Assembly (NCBI RefSeq): GCF_014212135.1
Contig: NZ_JACJVQ010000003.1
Location: 124,001-188,000 of the forward strand
Origin: Cohnella thailandensis
Lineage (GTDB): Bacteria > Bacillota > Bacilli > Paenibacillales > Paenibacillaceae
DNA length: 64,000 nucleotides
Reading direction: 5' to 3'
The notes beneath the pieces are model-generated. The model was not told the DNA's origin. It worked only from the letters and a program-made list of their open reading frames with translations, and searched no databases. Positions 1 to 7,860 of the stretch are shown here, piece by piece. How positions within the stretch are numbered: position 1 is the stretch's first letter; every line of letters starts with the position of its first letter. A program made the translations under genes and the position numbers.

Positions 1-18
1 GAAGCTTGGCAGTCCGGA

Positions 19-1029
19 TCATGACAGCGACTTCACCCCTTTACGAACGACGAACAAGAAGAACGGAAGCCCGAGCACCGCGATGATGGCGACGACCGGC
101 GTCTCGTACGGAGCAAAAATCGTACGGCCGAGCGTGTCCGCCATCAGCATGAACGCCGCTCCCCAGATCGCCGACATCGGAAGGACCGCCCGATAATCGG
201 TTCCGAACATCGCCCTGACCATATGGGGAATCATCAGGCCGACGAACGCCATATTGCCGACGAGCGCGACGGAGGCTCCGGCCAGCAAAATAATGACGAT
301 ATAGAGGAAAGCTTTCACGTAGGCCGTTCGAAGCCCCAACCCGACGGCGGCTTCTTCGTTCAAGCTTAATATCGTCAGCGGCTTGGAGAAGGCGACGGCT
401 ACAAGAAGAGCCGCAGCGATAACGGGGCAGATCGATTGAACTTGTTCCCAATTCGTGCCGATAAGTCCTCCCGACGTCCACATCGTGACGTCCTTGGACG
501 TCTTGAACAGGAGACCGATGCCGTCCGCGACGGCGTACAGAAAGGCCGATATGGCCGATCCGGCAAGCACGATCCGGAAAGGAGACATGCCCCCCTTCTT
601 AATCGTGCCAATCCCGATCACAAGCAGCATGCCAAGCGCCGCCCCGACGAAGCAGACCAACATGATTCCGGAGTAATTCAACGAAGGGATCATGGCGACG
701 ACCACGGCAAGCGAAGCGTTCGCGCCGGCGGACAGTCCGAGAAGCCCGGGATCCGCGAGCGGGTTGCGCGTCAGCCCCTGCATGATCGCTCCGGCCACCG
801 CCAGCGCGGCTCCGACGAGCACGGCGGCGACTTCCCGCGGATAGCGGATCTCCCGCAGCATCGCTACTTTATCGTTGTCCCCGCCTTGGTTAAATAGGAC
901 AAGCCATAGCTCTCGCATGGATACATCCTTCGCGCCGAGCAGCATGGCGAGCAAAAACACGACCGCAAGAGCCGCGACGCTAAGTACGGCTTTAAGGGCA
1001 AAAGACTTGGGCTTCCGACTGCCACTCAT
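19..1029 (-). CDS. FecCD-family siderophore ABC permease
   Basis: Membrane permease of an iron-siderophore (BtuC/FecCD family) importer, 336 aa, with about nine to ten hydrophobic helices. Family marks visible are the GLTRNPLADPGLLG stretch near residue 85-100 and the IPHMVRAMFG segment near residue 270, the usual coupling region for the ATPase. The ATG start follows a GGAGGAGG ribosome binding site. It lies about 110 nt downstream of the binding-protein gene at 1137-2123 and is presumably co-transcribed with it under the Fur box at 2148-2162. The operon runs out of the window to the left, where a partner permease or ATPase would be expected. Function is certain at family level; the siderophore is unknown. 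Confidence 0.93.
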   Translation of the reverse strand: MSGSRKPKSFALKAVLSVAALAVVFLLAMLLGAKDVSMRELWLVLFNQGGDNDKVAMLREIRYPREVAAVLVGAALAVAGAIMQGLTRNPLADPGLLGLSAGANASLAVVVAMIPSLNYSGIMLVCFVGAALGMLLVIGIGTIKKGGMSPFRIVLAGSAISAFLYAVADGIGLLFKTSKDVTMWTSGGLIGTNWEQVQSICPVIAAALLVAVAFSKPLTILSLNEEAAVGLGLRTAYVKAFLYIVIILLAGASVALVGNMAFVGLMIPHMVRAMFGTDYRAVLPMSAIWGAAFMLMADTLGRTIFAPYETPVVAIIAVLGLPFFLFVVRKGVKSLS

Positions 1030-1063
1030 GTTGCTATTCCTCCTCCAAGGTCATAAAGGGCGA

Positions 1064-1112
1064 GAAGAAGACCGAGGCAGCCTCCTATTGCAGAGGCATC
1101 TCGGCCTTCTTC
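1064..1112 (-). other. Intercistronic hairpin between binding protein and permease
   Basis: A long inverted repeat pairs GAAGAAGACCGAG at 1064-1076 with CTCGGCCTTCTTC at 1100-1112 (one G-U pair on RNA). It sits in the 107-nt gap between the binding-protein and permease genes and has no T-run. An mRNA-stabilising or partial-termination element that lowers permease expression relative to the lipoprotein is the likely role (inference). Confidence 0.5.
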
Positions 1113-1136
1113 ACCAGCCCGTTATAAAGCGAACGC

Positions 1137-2123
1137 TTATTTCAGGAAGGCATCCTTGAAGATGTTCAGCAAGTATTCGAGCGTCGTCGGATCGCTGTAC
1201 GTGGAAGCTTCCGTGTCGATCTCGATAAGATGTCCGTTCGCCACGGCAGGGATCTTCTTCCACGTGTCCGTCTCCATGAAGGAGTTGTCTCCCGAGGCGC
1301 TTCTGCTGAGGACGATATAATCGCCGGCATAATCGCTGAGGACTTCAGGGGACAGCGTGTAGTAGCCTGCTCCCAGCGCATCCGCCTTGACCTTCTCCGG
1401 CATGTTCAATCCCATGGCTTGATACAGGATTTCCGTTCCGCGGGCCCATGCGTCGCCGAACACGTAGAAGTTCTTGGAATCGGTCTCGAATACCGATACC
1501 GTCGCGCTCTCGCCGATCTTCGCCTTGATCTGATCGCCAATCTCCTTGGCGCGCTTCGTGAAGTCGTCCGCCCAAGCTTGCGCTTCCGCTTCCTTGTTCA
1601 GCATCTTGCCGATCTCGATTTGCTGCTGCAGGTAGTCGAGTTTGCCCCACGTGAAGGCAACGGTAGGAGCGATCTCCTTCAGCTTATCGATGCTCTTGCT
1701 GCTGGCATCGACGATGATCAGATCCGGATCCAGTTCGATGATCTTCTCGAGGTTGTCCTCGGAGACGACTTCCACTCCCTTAAGCTTCTCGGTGAAGTGA
1801 GGGCTCATGTTCGTCCACTCGTCGACGCCGACAAGCGTGCCTCCCATCGAGATGACGTTCGGCGCGTATCCCAGAGCGACGATGCGCTGCGGATTCGCCG
1901 GAACTTCGACAGGGCCGGTCTCGGATTGATAGGTAATCGTGCCGGAAGCCGCGTCGGACTCGGACGGGGAGGCCGCCGGTTCGCTCGCGCTTGCGCTCGG
2001 GCTGGAACCGGAGCTCGCGCTTGGAGACGCTGCGCCGTTGTTGTTATTGGAGTTGTTGCCGCAAGCGCTAACCAAGATGACGGTTAACACGAGAAAGATT
2101 GGAAGAAGCCATTTTTTGCTCAT
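1137..2123 (-). CDS. Iron-siderophore ABC transporter substrate-binding lipoprotein
   Basis: Extracytoplasmic lipoprotein, 328 aa, that captures ferric siderophore and delivers it to a FecCD permease. It has a basic N-terminus, a hydrophobic signal segment and a lipobox ending VSACGN, with the lipidated Cys near residue 21. A Ser/Ala/Pro-rich low-complexity tether covers about residues 25-60. The FepB/FhuD-type Fe_ABC binding fold follows (RIVALGYAPNV near 85, LDPDLIIVDAS near 130). It is first in an operon with the permease at 19-1029. A near-perfect Fur box lies directly upstream, so iron repression is expected. Ligand cannot be read from sequence. Confidence 0.93.
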   Translation of the reverse strand: MSKKWLLPIFLVLTVILVSACGNNSNNNNGAASPSASSGSSPSASASEPAASPSESDAASGTITYQSETGPVEVPANPQRIVALGYAPNVISMGGTLVGVDEWTNMSPHFTEKLKGVEVVSEDNLEKIIELDPDLIIVDASSKSIDKLKEIAPTVAFTWGKLDYLQQQIEIGKMLNKEAEAQAWADDFTKRAKEIGDQIKAKIGESATVSVFETDSKNFYVFGDAWARGTEILYQAMGLNMPEKVKADALGAGYYTLSPEVLSDYAGDYIVLSRSASGDNSFMETDTWKKIPAVANGHLIEIDTEASTYSDPTTLEYLLNIFKDAFLK

Positions 2124-2147
2124 TTCGAGACCCCTTTATTATTTAAT

Positions 2148-2162
2148 TGATATTGATTATCA
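2148..2162 (-). promoter_or_regulatory. Fur box upstream of siderophore-binding protein
   Basis: TGATATTGATTATCA matches the 7-1-7 Fur consensus TGATAATNATTATCA at 14 of the 15 positions (the N counted as a match). It sits about 25 nt upstream of the start at 2123, where it would overlap the promoter. Confidence 0.8.
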
Positions 2163-2283
2163 ATTGCACACGTAAATTAATATACTGCCATTCCTTTGGG
2201 TTGTCAACGCAAAGGAGCCGTCCCGACAGCAATTCTTTCTTGCTAAGCAGGCGACTCGTTTGAGGGGAATTTCGTTTCAATGG

Positions 2284-2319
2284 AAATAGGGCATAAAGGA
2301 GGTCCCTTATGCCCTATTT
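2284..2319 (-). terminator. Terminator after the phn/phosphatase operon
   Basis: A stem pairs AAATAGGGCATAA with TTATGCCCTATTT, with short inner pairs around an AGGT loop. It lies 15 nt past the stop codon of the phosphatase gene. The T-tail on the minus strand is short, so termination efficiency is uncertain. Confidence 0.6.
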
Positions 2320-2334
2320 TCTCACCGCGAAGCC

Positions 2335-3126
2335 TTAAACCGCTTCCAGGCACCGATCCCGGAACTGCTTGCGCTTCTCCGCGTCGAGGCCGAACTCCTG
2401 CTCGAGGAACGCTTCCACGCTTCCGTAGCGCTCGTCGATGGCGGAGAAGACGGCCAGCATCGTCTCGCGGCGCAGCTCGAGCCCGGCAACGAATTGTTCC
2501 ACTTGCTCGGCCGGAAGATGGGCGGCCAGCTGCTCCTTCATGCTCTCGTTCATCGGAGCCAGCGTGCGGTTGGAGATCAGATAGTCTTCGATAATCGTCT
2601 CCCTCGGAACGCCGAGCGCGAGCAGGATGAAGGCCGAACCGACGCCCGTGCGGTCTCTTCCCCCGGCGCAGTGGTGAAGAAGCCCGAGGCCGTCCGCGTC
2701 CGTGACCGCCTCCATCAGCCTCTTGAAGGACGGGTTGCCGAAGGCCATATCCAGGTACATCGTATCGAGGAAACTTCCGTTAGCCATTTCCTTCATATGG
2801 AGCTTGATCATCTCTCGCACGTCGGCGGGTACCTCTTGGGCAATGGCCGGAAGGTGAATGTTCGTCACGCCTTCGAAGACCGGATCCGGCTTGGCCGACG
2901 CCTCTTGAGCGCCGCGATAATCGAATATCGTCTTGACGCCGAGCGAACGGAACAGCTCCTTGTCCTTCTCGGTCATTCCCGTCAGCTCGGCGGCGCGGAA
3001 CAGGATGCCGTATTTGACGCGGCGGCCGTCCTCCGTGGCATACCCGCCCATGTCGCGGAAGTTCAGGACCCCTTCGAATGGCAGAACGCGATCGGCCAAA
3101 TCAGGAAAAGCAGTGTTTGCGTACAT
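2335..3126 (-). CDS. Tyrosine-protein-phosphatase-like protein (Y_phosphatase3 family)
   Basis: Cytoplasmic 263-aa cysteine phosphatase. The P-loop HCAGGRDRTG contains the nucleophile Cys near residue 153 and the phosphate-binding Arg six residues later. The upstream FRDMGGY motif near residue 24 is typical of the bacterial PTP/dual-specificity group that also includes inositol-phosphate and other small-phosphate-ester phosphatases. It is the last gene of the phosphonate-type transporter operon, 29 nt after phnC, and is followed by a terminator. Co-transcription suggests it may act on the imported phosphorus compound rather than on protein phosphotyrosine (inference). No signal peptide is visible. 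Confidence 0.88.
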   Translation of the reverse strand: MYANTAFPDLADRVLPFEGVLNFRDMGGYATEDGRRVKYGILFRAAELTGMTEKDKELFRSLGVKTIFDYRGAQEASAKPDPVFEGVTNIHLPAIAQEVPADVREMIKLHMKEMANGSFLDTMYLDMAFGNPSFKRLMEAVTDADGLGLLHHCAGGRDRTGVGSAFILLALGVPRETIIEDYLISNRTLAPMNESMKEQLAAHLPAEQVEQFVAGLELRRETMLAVFSAIDERYGSVEAFLEQEFGLDAEKRKQFRDRCLEAV

Positions 3127-3155
3127 AAAAAATTCCTCTCTCTCGGTAAGTTGGT

Positions 3156-3968
3156 TTAGGCGTACTTGCGCCCGGTCGGGTTCGGCTGCTCTTCCGCAAC
3201 CTGCTGCTGATACATCTGGCTTTCTTTACCTTCATAGATAAGCGCCGCGTGGTAGTCGGTCAGCGCCTCCGGCGGCCCGTCGAACACCATCTTGCCGTTC
3301 TTGATGCCGATGATCCGGCTCGCGTATTGCTTGGCGACCTCGACCTGGTGGAGATTGACCAGACAGGCGATGCCTTGCTCGGTGCAATTGCGATGTATAG
3401 CATCCATGACGACCGCGGAGGACTTCGGGTCGAGCGAAGCGATCGGTTCGTCCGCCAGGATCAGCTGCGGCTGCTGGGCGAGAGCCCGGCAGACGCCGAC
3501 GCGCTGCTTCTGTCCCCCGGACAGTTCGTCCGCTCGCTTGTAGACCTCGTTTTCCAACCCGACCTTATGCAGCAAGGCAATCGCCTTCTTCTTGTCCTCT
3601 TCGCTGTAGCGATTGAAGACGCCGGCGATGGAGCTCATATAGCCCAACCGTCCATGCAGAACGTTCTCAAGCACGCTCAGCCGGCTCACGAGATTGTAAT
3701 GCTGGAAAATCATCCCGATCTGCGAGCGAACGTGGCGCAAATCTCTGGAATTCGCTTTCTCGACGCGCTGCCCAAGGAAATCGATGCTTCCCGAGGTCGG
3801 CTCGACCAGGCGATTGATGCATCGGAGCAGCGTGGATTTGCCGGCGCCGCTCGGCCCGATGACCGCGATGAACTCCTTGGACTTGACCTGCAGGTCGATG
3901 CCGTCCAAGGCGACCGTTCCGGCGTTGTACTTCTTCGTTAAGCCTTTGATCTCCAGTAGGATTGTCAT
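3156..3968 (-). CDS. phnC: Phosphonate/phosphite ABC transporter ATP-binding protein
   Basis: ATPase of a PhnCDE-type importer, 270 aa. Walker A is GPSGAGKST (near residue 38), the signature is LSGGQKQR and Walker B is LILADEP. PhnC-like text such as SKEFIAVIGPSGAGKSTLLR and the length fit the family. The C-terminus carries an unusual Gln/Glu-rich tail ending near PNPTGRKYA. It follows the second permease gene by 23 nt and precedes the phosphatase gene. Phosphonate, phosphite or another organophosphorus compound could be the substrate; sequence cannot separate them. Confidence 0.92.
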   Translation of the reverse strand: MTILLEIKGLTKKYNAGTVALDGIDLQVKSKEFIAVIGPSGAGKSTLLRCINRLVEPTSGSIDFLGQRVEKANSRDLRHVRSQIGMIFQHYNLVSRLSVLENVLHGRLGYMSSIAGVFNRYSEEDKKKAIALLHKVGLENEVYKRADELSGGQKQRVGVCRALAQQPQLILADEPIASLDPKSSAVVMDAIHRNCTEQGIACLVNLHQVEVAKQYASRIIGIKNGKMVFDGPPEALTDYHAALIYEGKESQMYQQQVAEEQPNPTGRKYA

Positions 3969-3991
3969 GGCTTTCCCTCCCTTGCCCGCGA

Positions 3992-4783
3992 TCAGCGAGC
4001 CTGACTATTGAGCCGTTTGCGAATTTGATTGGTCATCATTTCAAGCAGGAACAACGTGATGAAGACGACGAGAATCCCCATGAGCAGCGGTGCGAACTCG
4101 TAGTAGCTGATGTACTCCTGCAGCAGAACGCCGATCCCTCCGGCTCCGACCATCCCGAGGATGACCGTCTCCGCGACCGTCATCTCGAAATTAAAGGCGA
4201 TGAGCGCCAGGAAAGTCGTATACAGCGTCGGAATCGCGCCGTTGCACACCACGTGCCACCAGGTTCCCCCGAGGGCCCGGATCGCTTCGACCGAATCTTT
4301 GCCCGCCTCGTCGATCTGCGCCGTGAACGACTTAATGAGGAAGGAGGTCGTGGGAAAAAGCAGCCCGAGAACGCCCGCCATGGAGCCGAAGCCCATGCTG
4401 GCCACCGCGAGCAGCACCCAGATCGTCGTCGGAATGGTGCGGATGACGACCACGATGACTCGCAGCACTTTGGCGACATGGCGATTCGGCGCCGTCGTGT
4501 CGGCGATGACGAAGGACAGCAGGAGCGCCACGATCACGCTGATGACGACGCTTAGGAAAGCGATGATGACGGAGGTCAGCAGCTCGGTCAGCAGCTTCGG
4601 CAGATCGTCCAACGAGATTTGCAGGAATTGCTTCGCGATATCGGGAATTCGGGCGATCCCTTCCGCGAACTGCGTCGCGCTAAGATTGAGATAGAACAAG
4701 CAAGGGACGAACAACACGATCATGACGAGGAAAAACAGACGTTGATTTCGTTTCGTCGCTTTATGTGAAATCGGTATTTTCAT
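3992..4783 (-). CDS. phnE: Phosphonate ABC transporter permease (second PhnE)
   Basis: Inner-membrane permease, 263 aa, with about six helices and the ATPase-coupling EAA-type loop EAIRALGGTWWHVV near residue 160. The ATG at 4783 overlaps the TAA stop of the preceding permease gene in a TAATG arrangement, which indicates translational coupling. The frame stays open upstream to 5200, but that extension only shadows the neighbouring permease gene. Together with the gene at 4783-5568 it forms a heterodimeric permease, as in many Firmicute phn operons. Confidence 0.92.
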   Translation of the reverse strand: MKIPISHKATKRNQRLFFLVMIVLFVPCLFYLNLSATQFAEGIARIPDIAKQFLQISLDDLPKLLTELLTSVIIAFLSVVISVIVALLLSFVIADTTAPNRHVAKVLRVIVVVIRTIPTTIWVLLAVASMGFGSMAGVLGLLFPTTSFLIKSFTAQIDEAGKDSVEAIRALGGTWWHVVCNGAIPTLYTTFLALIAFNFEMTVAETVILGMVGAGGIGVLLQEYISYYEFAPLLMGILVVFITLFLLEMMTNQIRKRLNSQAR

Positions 4784-5568
4784 TAGAGTAGACGCTCCCT
4801 TATGCGCTGGGTCACATATTCGACGACCAGGATCATAATAATCATGATCACAACGACGGTAGCCGTGCTGCTGTATTGGAACAGGTCCATCGTCAGCTTG
4901 ATTTGGGAACCGATCCCTCCCGCTCCGACGATTCCAAGGATGGCGGAGGCGCGAATGGTGATTTCGAACATGAACAGCGTCCAAGAGATGTAGCCGGGCA
5001 TGAATTGCGGAATGATCGCCTGCCTCAGTTTCTGCAGGTAAGTGGCACCGGTCGCTTCGACGGCCTCCACCGCATGCTTGTCGATCTCTTCGATCGATTC
5101 GGCATATAAGCGGGAGAGGAAGCCGATGCCGAGAAGAATTAGCGCGAAGATGCCCGGCATCGTTCCGACTCCGAACAAGACGACCAGAATGGCGGCCCAT
5201 ACGAGAAAGGGCACGTTGCGGATAAACGAAATGATGCTGCGCAGCACGACGCGGACGACCGGATGAGGCGACGTGTTGTGAGCCATCAAGAACGCGATAA
5301 TCAGGGCGATGACGGAGGAGAGGACCGTAGCCACGACTCCGAAAGCCAAGGTGTCGAGAACGGGCTGTAGATATTTCGATAAATCGTCGAGATTAGGCGG
5401 CATGAAGTCGACGAACAGGAAGTTCAGGAACAGCGGAATCCCGCTTAGGAATTCCATGATGTCGAATTCGATAAACCATACCGAGAACAGGGTTGCGGCA
5501 ACAAAGAGGAGAAGCGACAGAAGCCGCTTCGCCTTCCTTTGCCGCGCCAGCATTTCAGCGCGATTCAT
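4783..5568 (-). CDS. phnE: Phosphonate ABC transporter permease (first PhnE)
   Basis: Inner-membrane permease, 261 aa, homologous to its downstream neighbour. It has a basic N-terminus, about six membrane helices and the coupling loop AVEAVEATGATYLQKLRQ near residue 170. The start ATG is preceded by GAGGAGAACCCC. It sits 39 nt downstream of phnD and overlaps the next phnE by one base. Assigned by membrane pattern, EAA loop and operon context. Confidence 0.92.
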   Translation of the reverse strand: MNRAEMLARQRKAKRLLSLLLFVAATLFSVWFIEFDIMEFLSGIPLFLNFLFVDFMPPNLDDLSKYLQPVLDTLAFGVVATVLSSVIALIIAFLMAHNTSPHPVVRVVLRSIISFIRNVPFLVWAAILVVLFGVGTMPGIFALILLGIGFLSRLYAESIEEIDKHAVEAVEATGATYLQKLRQAIIPQFMPGYISWTLFMFEITIRASAILGIVGAGGIGSQIKLTMDLFQYSSTATVVVIMIIMILVVEYVTQRIRERLL

Positions 5569-5607
5569 GAGGGGTTCTCCTCTTCGTTGGATTCGTGGGG
5601 AGCTCGG

Positions 5608-6501
5608 TTATTGCAGCAATTCGTCGGAGCTGAGCTTCAGGTCCTTCGCGATCTGGCGAAGATGGTCGTAGTTGCTGTCGTTCGCTTCCACGAACTTGGC
5701 GCCCGTCATGCCGAGCATGGAGAAGTATTCCGCGTTGTCGTAGCTAAGCAGGAATTCCTTGACCTTCGTCTTCACGTCGTCCGGAAGGTCGCCGCGGATG
5801 CCGATGGCCGTACCCGGAAGGGATTCGGATTCGGCGATGACGCGAAGGGAGCCCTTCTCGATAACGCCTTTCTCTTCCATCATGTTGATGACCATCGGGG
5901 AAGAAGCGGCGGCGTCGTATTGGCCGCGAGCGGCGCCGATAATCGCCTTGTCATGGCCGCCGGCGAATTGTACGTCCTTGAAGAAGGAGTCCAATTCATC
6001 GACGGAGATGCCGAGTTCGTTGACGATCGTGTATTTAGGAAGCAGGTGGCCGGTCGTGGAGACCGGATCGACGAAGCCGAACGTCTTGCCCTTCAGGTCG
6101 GCGACGGTCTGGATCGGCGAATCCTTCGGAACGAAGATGACGGAAGCCGGGCCGTTCGCCATGGACGGAATCGTAATCTCGGCGACCGGTTCTACCTTCG
6201 CGCGATCTACGGCTACGATATAAGAGAAGGGTCCGAACATCGCATAATCGGCCTTGCCGTTCTTCATCGCTTCGATCGCGGCGTTGTAGCTGTTCGCTTT
6301 GATGGACTCGACGGGAACTCCCAGCTTCTCGGACAGCTTGTCTTCGAAGTCCTTGTTCAACTCTTGGGCTTGCTCGTCGGATTCCTGCGGCAGATAAACG
6401 ACGGTGAATTTATCCAGCTTGCCGCCGTTGTTCGAGCTGCAGCCTGCCAGGATGGCGATCAGCAGAAAAGCGGATAAGATGAGCAGTAGAGACTTTTTCA
6501 A
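5608..6501 (-). CDS. phnD: Phosphate/phosphite/phosphonate-binding lipoprotein
   Basis: Substrate-binding lipoprotein of the PhnD family, 297 aa when started at the TTG at 6501, which has GAGGGGG at ribosome-binding distance. The frame opens earlier with another TTG at 6540, but that start lies inside a GntR-type operator and has no ribosome binding site. The lipobox is LAGCSS near residue 21. Family-like segments include YAMFGPFSYIVA and KGKTFGFVDPVSTTGHLLP. It is first gene of the operon, so expression is likely set by the divergent GntR regulator at 6675-7322. Confidence 0.92.
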   Translation of the reverse strand: MKKSLLLILSAFLLIAILAGCSSNNGGKLDKFTVVYLPQESDEQAQELNKDFEDKLSEKLGVPVESIKANSYNAAIEAMKNGKADYAMFGPFSYIVAVDRAKVEPVAEITIPSMANGPASVIFVPKDSPIQTVADLKGKTFGFVDPVSTTGHLLPKYTIVNELGISVDELDSFFKDVQFAGGHDKAIIGAARGQYDAAASSPMVINMMEEKGVIEKGSLRVIAESESLPGTAIGIRGDLPDDVKTKVKEFLLSYDNAEYFSMLGMTGAKFVEANDSNYDHLRQIAKDLKLSSDELLQ

Positions 6502-6530
6502 GAATGGTTCCCCCTCGATAATTATACAAC

Positions 6531-6540
6531 TTGTGTACAA
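6531..6540. promoter_or_regulatory. Candidate GntR operator (TTGTGTACAA)
   Basis: TTGTGTACAA has TTGT/ACAA half-sites around a two-base centre and fits the TNGTNNACNA pattern seen for FCD-type GntR regulators. The flanks form a direct repeat, TACAACTTG twice in 20 nt. It lies 30 nt upstream of the phnD start in the region between phnD and the divergent gntR gene. Confidence 0.6.
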
Positions 6541-6674
6541 CTTGAATTCTAATTGAACACTATTCGCGAGGAATTAATGAAACGTAAAATATATGTAAAT
6601 AACTCAAATGTTGCGAACTCTCTCTCCCGTGTCATAAGATACAGGTAAGTCAAGAGAGAGGAATCTTAAACGAT

Positions 6675-7322
6675 ATGGCTAGCTCTGCACTGATCGAATC
6701 CGCTTACTCGCATATTCGCAATCGAATTCTCGCAGGCGAGCTCATGCCCGGAACGCTTCTGTCCGAGAACGAGCTTGCGGAGCAACTGAACATGAGCCGC
6801 ACGCCGATTCGCGCGGCCATCTCGCGGCTTGAGACGGAGGGCCTTCTCTCCACGCTGAAGAATCGGGGCGTTCTGGTCAAGGAAGTATCGCTCAAGGATG
6901 CCATGGATACGGTAGAGCTGCTGTACATTTTCCAGAAGCAGGCCACCGAACAGATGATGGAGAGCGGGGAGAAGCCCGATCTCAAGAAGCTTCAGGAGCT
7001 CCTCGACCGGCAGTTCGAGGCGGAACGGCAGAACGAGTACGGTCGTTATCTCGAGAACGCCTTCGAATTTATCGGCTGCTACGTGGCGGTTCTGAACAAT
7101 ACGGCCATCTCCCGTATCGTGGAAACCAGCGTCGAGAAGCTCGTTCTCTACGGCACCATCAACTATCTAAGAACGCCTCACGAGCCGCATTACTCCGCCA
7201 ACCGGCAGAATCGCGAGATCTACGAGCTCCTGGTGGCGGAAGATTACGAAGGCATTCGCAAGGTTCTTACCGATGCTTACAATCGGAATCAGCAACGGAT
7301 GATGAGGATTGCCAAAGTTTGA
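6675..7322 (+). CDS. GntR-family transcriptional regulator (FCD type)
   Basis: DNA-binding repressor, 215 aa. The N-terminal winged helix (residues 5-70) shows the GntR signature LSENELAEQLNMSRTPIRAA, and the all-helical C-terminal effector domain is of FCD size. The ATG follows AGAGAGAGGAATC. It is divergent from the phn transporter operon and is followed by a perfect terminator hairpin, so it is monocistronic. The effector may be the transported phosphorus compound or a product of it (inference). It is not a PhnF/UTRA-type regulator. Confidence 0.88.
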   Translation: MASSALIESAYSHIRNRILAGELMPGTLLSENELAEQLNMSRTPIRAAISRLETEGLLSTLKNRGVLVKEVSLKDAMDTVELLYIFQKQATEQMMESGEKPDLKKLQELLDRQFEAERQNEYGRYLENAFEFIGCYVAVLNNTAISRIVETSVEKLVLYGTINYLRTPHEPHYSANRQNREIYELLVAEDYEGIRKVLTDAYNRNQQRMMRIAKV

Positions 7323-7330
7323 AAATAAAC

Positions 7331-7359
7331 GGAGCCGGGCGATGCTATCGCCCGGCTCC
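7331..7359. terminator. Bidirectional terminator between gntR and hxlR-type genes
   Basis: A perfect 13-bp stem pairs GGAGCCGGGCGAT with ATCGCCCGGCTCC around a 3-nt loop, between two convergent genes. T-rich flanks occur on both sides. Confidence 0.85.
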
Positions 7360-7368
7360 GTTTGCCTA

Positions 7369-7746
7369 TTATCGAACGACGGGCTCCGCCCCGCTTGTGT
7401 CATACGCTTCTCTGGCCTTCCCGACTTCGGAGTAATGGTCGGCCGCCCAGTCTTTGAGCATCTTCATGCACGGAATCAAGGAGTCTCCGAGAGGGGTCAA
7501 CGCGTACTCCACGATCGGAGGAACCGACGGTGTGACTTTCCGGCTCACCAGGCCGTCCCTCTCCAGCTGCCTCAACGTTTGCGTCAGCATTTTCTGCGAG
7601 ATGCCTTCAATGCGCCTCTGTATCTCCCCATATCGGATGGTCCCGTTCTCCAAGGAATAGATGACCAACGCGGTCCATTTATTCGAAATAATCTCCAACA
7701 CATGGCTGTAACTGCAGGCCGCCAAGGAGATGTCCCGCGACTTCAT
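7369..7746 (-). CDS. HxlR-family transcriptional regulator
   Basis: Winged-helix regulator, 125 aa, the normal HxlR/DUF24 size. Motifs visible are the N-terminal Cys in AACSYSHVLEII, the KWTALVIYSL helix and the core IEGISQKMLTQTLRQLERDGLV. The single Cys near the N-terminus matches the redox- or electrophile-sensing Cys of YodB/CatR/HypR-type members. It is divergent from the quinone-reductase-like gene at 7861-8871, a common target pairing for this family, so it probably represses that gene and itself. A good AAGGAGG site precedes the ATG. Confidence 0.9.
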   Translation of the reverse strand: MKSRDISLAACSYSHVLEIISNKWTALVIYSLENGTIRYGEIQRRIEGISQKMLTQTLRQLERDGLVSRKVTPSVPPIVEYALTPLGDSLIPCMKMLKDWAADHYSEVGKAREAYDTSGAEPVVR

Positions 7747-7760
7747 TCGCTTGCCTCCTT

Positions 7761-7793
7761 ACGCACCTTCGGGTGCGTTACCGACTTTAAAGT
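7761..7793. promoter_or_regulatory. Candidate HxlR operator region
   Basis: Two dyads lie in the divergent promoter region. ACGCACC and GGTGCGT flank a TTCG loop at 7761-7778, and ACTTTAAAGT is a perfect palindrome at 7784-7793. Either could be the regulator's binding site. The first would also fold as a TTCG tetraloop hairpin just upstream of the hxlR-type ribosome binding site. Confidence 0.45.
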
Positions 7794-7860
7794 GCCGTCT
7801 AGCTCCATCTTAGTGGGTGGTTTATGGTGTGTCTATACCCCTGATAAGGAGAGATGCACA

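Noticed and set aside
3992..5200. Long 402-codon frame for the second PhnE
   Set aside because: The first 139 codons only shadow the upstream permease gene. The ATG at 4783 in a TAATG overlap gives the right family length.
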